A stretch of DNA of 11,384 nucleotides from the NCBI GenBank assembly GCA_028684735.1, contig JAQUFI010000046.1, forward strand, positions 1 through 11,384, in the 5' to 3' direction. Below the pieces are notes generated by a model. The model made no database searches. It was not told the DNA's origin and saw only the letters and a program-made list of their open reading frames with translations. This stretch comes from Bacilli bacterium. Its GTDB lineage: Bacteria > Bacillota_I > Bacilli_A > RF39 > UBA660. Both the position numbers and the translations under genes were made by a program. The stretch's first letter is position 1. Each line of letters begins with the position of its first letter. This document shows positions 7,901 to 11,384 of the stretch, piece after piece.

Positions 7901-10900
7901 ACAATTAAAAAATTAAGTAAGTGGCATGGTCATTTATACAATTGGTATAATGTGAAGACACTAGAGGTTATGCAACCACATTTTATTTCAAGTGTTGATA
8001 GTGGAAACTTTGTGGCTTCGTTAATGGTTACGAAAAGTTTCTTAGAAGCTCATGATCAACCTCATTTAGCACAATTAACAGAAAAATTAATTGAAAAAAC
8101 AGAATTTCAATATCTATATACAGATAGTGATGTCTTTAGTATTGGCTATCATGTTGATCAAGGTTATTTGCAACCGTTCAATTATAATAAGTTTATGAGT
8201 GAAAGTCGTATTTTAAGTTATGTAGCGATTGCTAAAGGAGATGTTCCTAGTAAGCATTGGTTTAGTTTAGATAAAACTCTTATTGCTTATAAAAATAAGA
8301 AGGGATTGTCATCTTGGTCAGGCACATTCTTTGAGTATTATATGCCTATTATATTCATGCCTAGTTATCCTAATACTATTTTAGATGAAGCTTATTACTT
8401 TGCTTATTATGCTCAAATCGATTATATGCGTAAGATAAACAGTAATTATCCTTGGGGAATATCAGAATCAGCATACAATGAATTAGATGATGCTCAAAAT
8501 TATAAATATAAATCTTTTGGAATTCCACAATTAAGACTACGTGAAGAGGCAAGCGAAAGAGTAGTTGTTTCGCCATATAGTTCATTGTTGGCAATTACTC
8601 TATTTCCTGAAGAGGTAATGAAGAATATCAAACGATTTGAACCCTTAAATATGTTTGGACAATATGGATTATATGAATCTTATGATTGCCTTGATGAAGA
8701 ACCAGTTATGGCTTATTATGCTCATCATCAAGCTATGATATTAAGTAGTTTAGCGAACTTTTTGAAAGATGGAATTATTCAAAAGTATTTTAATGCAGAT
8801 GTTCGTAATCAATCAATCGATATGCTAATTAAAGAAAAAGTTCAACTTAAACCGTATATTAACTATAAAATAATGAAATATAAGAAATATACATACGATA
8901 AAGAAATCTTTGTTAATGATATTAGAGTCTTTAATCAAATATCGAAATTGCCAGAATTATCAGTCTTATCTAATTCTAAATTTAGTACGATTATTGATGA
9001 CCGTGGTAATGGCTACAGTAAGTACCGTGATATTCGTTTGAATCGATATCGAAAGGTAACCGAAAAAGATTATGGATTATTTGTCTATATTAAGGATTTA
9101 CAAACTAAAAAGGTTTGGTCAAATACTTATTCACCACTTAATATTATGCCTAAAAAATATGAGATTGTTTTTGCTTTAGATAATATTAAATTTGTGAGAG
9201 CTGATAAAGATATTATTACTACTACAGAAATTGTGGTAACTAAATCACATCATGCCGAAATTAGAAAAATTACTTTTAAAAATAATGGTAATAAAGATCG
9301 AGAACTTGAACTCACAACCTATACAGAACCAATTTTAGCAATGAATATGGACGATGTCAGTCACCCCGTGTTTAATAACCTCTTTGTTTATAGTGAATAT
9401 CATAAAGAAACTAATTCGATTATTATGCGTCGTAAGTTAAGAAATTCTGATACTCATTACTATATGATTAATCGCTTATTAGTTAAAAACCCTTTAGGTG
9501 AATTTGAATATGAAACTAATCGTAATCACTTTCTTGGTCGAGGTCGTAGTACGCATAATCCTGAAGCAATAAATAAAAAACTCAGAAATTATGTTGGTAC
9601 AACTTTAGACCCTGTAATTAGTTTAAGAAATACCGTTTTAGTTCCTAAAGGTGGCGAAACAACTGTTTATTTGATTAGTGGTTTTGGGAAATCAAAGGAG
9701 CAAGTTTTAGATATCGTTAGAACTTATTCTAATAAACAAACAATTGCAGAAAAAGGTTTTGAAACAACAATTATTATGGGGAATGCTAATAATAAAATGG
9801 TTAATATAAGTGCTAATAATTGTCGCTTATATAATACTACCCTTAACTATTTACTTCAAACAAATTATATTTTAACAAGTGATGAGGTAATTGAAAATTT
9901 AACTAAAAATACTTTAAATCAAACTAATTTATGGCAATTTGGGATTTCTGGTGATAACCCTGTTATTCTTTTAGATGTTAATAATTTAAATGCTTTAAGT
10001 TTAGTTAAAGAGTTGTTGCACGCTTTTGAATACTATAAAAGCAAATCAATCTTTGTTGATCTAGTTATTATTAATAGTGAAGATGAAGCAGATGCAGAGG
10101 TTATTAATAAAGAAATAGAAAACGAAAAATATCGTATCTATACTTTAAATAACTTTTATAAAACACCAGGAAGTATCTATGTTTTAGATAGAAACAAATT
10201 AGATGATTCAATGTATACATTATTAAAGACGATAGCTCGTTTAAGAATTGATAGTAATCTTTATAATTCATTGCAATCATATATTAATAATCTTCAAAAA
10301 TTAAATACAGCTAAAAAGAAAATTATAGAAAAAGAAATACCTAGTTTACCAATCCCTTATGATAAAAAAGAAATTAAATTCTTTAATGATTATGGTGGAT
10401 TTATTAATAATGGTAAAGAATATTTGATTGTTAATCAAAATACCCCAGTTGCTTGGAGTAATGTTATTTCCAATCAAAATTTTGGAACAATTATAACCAA
10501 TAATAACTGTGGATTTACCTATGCTTATAATAGTCGTGAATATAAATTAACCTCTTGGACAAATGATGATTTAGTTAACGATTATTCAGAAGGATTTAAA
10601 ATCAATGATATGAAGGTAAACTTTAGTTTAGTTAAGTTTGGATTTGGTTATAGTGAATTTATCGGTAATTTTAAGAAAATAGATCTTAATTTGACACAAT
10701 TCGTAGCTTTAGAAGATAATGTTAAGTTTTATAAAATGAAATTAACAAATAATTCAGCTCATAAACAACGAGTTATCTTGAAGTTTTGGATTAATCCTAG
10801 TTTAGGTTTTTCAGAAGAAAAGACAGGTCGCTATCTCTTAACTGATTTTGATGAAGATAATAATTTCTTGAGTTTGAGAAATGTTTATAGCCAACACTTT

Positions 10901-11384
10901 GACGATATTTATACTTTTATGTCTAGTAGTATGAAGATAGAAAATGCTGTCTTAAATAATTTATTGTTTAAAGAAATCGAAATAGATTTTTATCTTGATG
11001 AGAAAGAAGAAAAAGAAGTTGCCTTTACCTTAGGTGCTACAACTGATGAAGAATTAATACCTCTAGTTAATAAATATAAACAAGTTAGTGCCGTTAATAA
11101 AGAACTAGTAGCAGTTAAAAAACATTGGGATAAGATGTTGACAGCAGTTCAAATTAAGACACCTGATAAGAGTTTTGATTATATGGTTAATGGATGGTTA
11201 CCTTATCAAACAATTGCTTCTAGAATTCAAGCAAGAAGTGGTTTCTATCAAGTTGGTGGAGCATATGGGTTCCGTGATCAACTTCAAGATTCGATGAATA
11301 TGTGTAGTCTTCATCCCGATATTACAAGAAAACAAATATTGATTAATGCGGCTCATCAATTTAAAGAAGGAGATGTTCTCCACT
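4970..11384 (+). CDS. ndvB: Cyclic beta-1,2-glucan synthase (NdvB/ChvB/Cgs family), 3' end outside window
   Basis: I read this frame codon by codon: 2138 codons without a stop, running off the right edge. It makes a membrane enzyme that builds beta-1,2-glucan from UDP-glucose, trims it and closes the ring. The family is roughly 2700-2900 residues, so several hundred are missing. Order: N-terminal cytoplasmic region 1-311, with the family-like NEWIVDNYYLLVEQ at 31-44; membrane helices about 312-331 and 339-358; GT84 about 386-690, with LDVDT (Asp525, Asp527), ERKRG (480-484) and RRSRWARGD (670-678); four helices at about 716-735, 737-757, 847-861 and 867-884; GH189 cyclization domain about 895-1270, with TSPTNIG (943-949), VDSGN (1009-1013), AIAKGDVP, WSGTFFEY, WGISES and YAHHQAM; a first GH94 N-terminal-type domain about 1335-1610; a linker with FGISGDNP; a second such domain about 1795-2030; then the start of the GH94 catalytic domain with QVGGAYGFRDQLQD (2094-2107). 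The GH94 catalytic Asp is expected beyond the edge. Codon use is very AT- and Asn-rich. Its partner exporter (NdvA/ChvA type) is not in the window. Confidence 0.93.
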   Translation, partial: MIARKDFNKIKRHYNKLVKMINNCYFVGIVNEWIVDNYYLLVEQRENIYRFVKNKKMYKYTNENICMYDMFLNILEKYNYKIDEKIIIDEVIEYQKTTGYNLKYKEITIIPLVIKVLLLKKIANICESESLKLKDKKIIHDLIDKLKIDLLNQNEVNLEDYVNLKKTSKHFIVYFNEQLKELGNYSNLIFQQLNSLLEKNNMVMRNIINEEHLETTKMNISINNAFHSMKKTNLFIMEDIFEQVNDVEKLLKNDKYYSSMTLETKVLVRNKLLKEAKKRKVTLDTVVNEILQDSNNVSNSIADLQKSNNNKVVFYITTILIFTFVISYDLSAFLSSYRWLGFLVLLIPTSEIVITMVQKIFLKISGTKPLPKLDFSKGIPSTHKTMVVIPTIVKNKKRIRQVFDNLEQYYLINKTKNIYFTLLADAFENSEEYHKQDDEIIKGGLAEVERLNKIYGENIFNFVYRRRNYNEGEGSWLGYERKRGGLLHFNDLLLGNLTEEQKEDYFRVHTFGDFNHKIKYVITLDVDTRLVLNSALKLVGTMAHPLNKPVINPETKIVVSGYGLLQPRISLEVESTNKSLFSQVYAGVGGFDSYTNIFPNFYQDVFHEGSFYGKGIYDLEVFQEVLKHRFPNNLILSHDLLEGNYIRAGNVTDIDFIDDFPSKYLVDASRRSRWARGDIQIIGWLGRTVKNGEKTKEKNPITLLGKWKIFDNIRRGLISFFSLLIIILSLFDSLIHPLWWLLFTVLIHILPLIVEIIKNLEINKANFISLKYYRVLAFGYKAFLIKTITELATIPYNAYLYLNSFIRSLYRMKISKKHLLNWVTADDAAKLVKTTLGNTIKQFWINNVVAIGLVISAIIFEDYQIMKIVVAFIFASAPFIVYFLSKDLNQKEEELNQEDTDYLKDLALKTWNYFKDYLTEEDNYLIPDNYQEKRDIKTDNKTSPTNIGLSLVSVISAFEMNFISIDEAINLIEKIIKTIKKLSKWHGHLYNWYNVKTLEVMQPHFISSVDSGNFVASLMVTKSFLEAHDQPHLAQLTEKLIEKTEFQYLYTDSDVFSIGYHVDQGYLQPFNYNKFMSESRILSYVAIAKGDVPSKHWFSLDKTLIAYKNKKGLSSWSGTFFEYYMPIIFMPSYPNTILDEAYYFAYYAQIDYMRKINSNYPWGISESAYNELDDAQNYKYKSFGIPQLRLREEASERVVVSPYSSLLAITLFPEEVMKNIKRFEPLNMFGQYGLYESYDCLDEEPVMAYYAHHQAMILSSLANFLKDGIIQKYFNADVRNQSIDMLIKEKVQLKPYINYKIMKYKKYTYDKEIFVNDIRVFNQISKLPELSVLSNSKFSTIIDDRGNGYSKYRDIRLNRYRKVTEKDYGLFVYIKDLQTKKVWSNTYSPLNIMPKKYEIVFALDNIKFVRADKDIITTTEIVVTKSHHAEIRKITFKNNGNKDRELELTTYTEPILAMNMDDVSHPVFNNLFVYSEYHKETNSIIMRRKLRNSDTHYYMINRLLVKNPLGEFEYETNRNHFLGRGRSTHNPEAINKKLRNYVGTTLDPVISLRNTVLVPKGGETTVYLISGFGKSKEQVLDIVRTYSNKQTIAEKGFETTIIMGNANNKMVNISANNCRLYNTTLNYLLQTNYILTSDEVIENLTKNTLNQTNLWQFGISGDNPVILLDVNNLNALSLVKELLHAFEYYKSKSIFVDLVIINSEDEADAEVINKEIENEKYRIYTLNNFYKTPGSIYVLDRNKLDDSMYTLLKTIARLRIDSNLYNSLQSYINNLQKLNTAKKKIIEKEIPSLPIPYDKKEIKFFNDYGGFINNGKEYLIVNQNTPVAWSNVISNQNFGTIITNNNCGFTYAYNSREYKLTSWTNDDLVNDYSEGFKINDMKVNFSLVKFGFGYSEFIGNFKKIDLNLTQFVALEDNVKFYKMKLTNNSAHKQRVILKFWINPSLGFSEEKTGRYLLTDFDEDNNFLSLRNVYSQHFDDIYTFMSSSMKIENAVLNNLLFKEIEIDFYLDEKEEKEVAFTLGATTDEELIPLVNKYKQVSAVNKELVAVKKHWDKMLTAVQIKTPDKSFDYMVNGWLPYQTIASRIQARSGFYQVGGAYGFRDQLQDSMNMCSLHPDITRKQILINAAHQFKEGDVLH

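Noticed and set aside
8376..8594. Open frame of 72 codons on the - strand
   Set aside because: Antisense to the conserved GH189 domain of the glucan synthase; no supporting signals.
11198..11383. Open frame of 61 codons on the - strand at the right edge
   Set aside because: Antisense to the conserved GFRDQLQD region of the GH94 domain, so the + strand frame is the coding one.
1..11384. Mobile elements, CRISPR arrays, tRNA or rRNA genes
   Set aside because: No transposase, terminal repeats, regularly spaced direct repeats or RNA gene signatures were seen; nearly all the window is accounted for by coding sequence.

Overview
The window comes from an AT-rich, low-GC bacterium using the standard bacterial code. 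TGA is the stop of arcC, every Trp is TGG, and no in-frame TGA occurs in any long gene. Strong AGGAGG-like ribosome sites, a streptococcal/bacillus-style arginine deiminase operon with a YfcC-family ArcD, and very AT-rich codon use point to Bacillota or a related lineage (for example Erysipelotrichales, Acholeplasmatales or similar uncultured Bacilli). This placement is inference. The code rules out Mycoplasma/Spiroplasma. All genes found lie on the + strand.

Layout. (1) 1-177: C-terminal end of a polar amino-acid ABC transporter ATPase. (2) 192-4823: a compact arginine deiminase (ADI) operon: arginine deiminase (arcA), ornithine carbamoyltransferase (arcB), carbamate kinase (arcC) and a YfcC/ArcD-type membrane antiporter. 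Gaps are 4 bp or less or overlapping, and a strong intrinsic terminator follows at about 4831-4858. The ABC ATPase ends 14 bp before arcA and probably belongs to the same transcript. (3) 4824-4969: a 146-bp intergenic region with the terminator, a well-formed extended -10 promoter, a short inverted repeat and a good ribosome-binding site. (4) 4970 to the window end: one uninterrupted reading frame of 2138 codons, still open at the right edge. It encodes a cyclic beta-1,2-glucan synthase (NdvB/ChvB/Cgs family) with N-terminal region, GT84 glycosyltransferase, membrane segments, GH189 cyclization domain, two GH94 N-terminal-type domains and the beginning of the GH94 catalytic domain.

How the genes work together. 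The ABC system (if it carries arginine) and the antiporter supply arginine. ArcA splits it to citrulline and ammonia, ArcB forms ornithine and carbamoyl phosphate, and ArcC uses carbamoyl phosphate to make ATP, releasing CO2 and ammonia. The antiporter can exchange ornithine for arginine. This gives fermentative ATP and acid resistance. The glucan synthase is a separate transcription unit. It would polymerise UDP-glucose into a beta-1,2-glucan, trim it with its phosphorylase domain and close the ring. No link to arginine catabolism is visible beyond adjacency. The most notable item is this giant cyclic-glucan synthase, a family best known from Rhizobiales, in a low-GC, Gram-positive-type genome.
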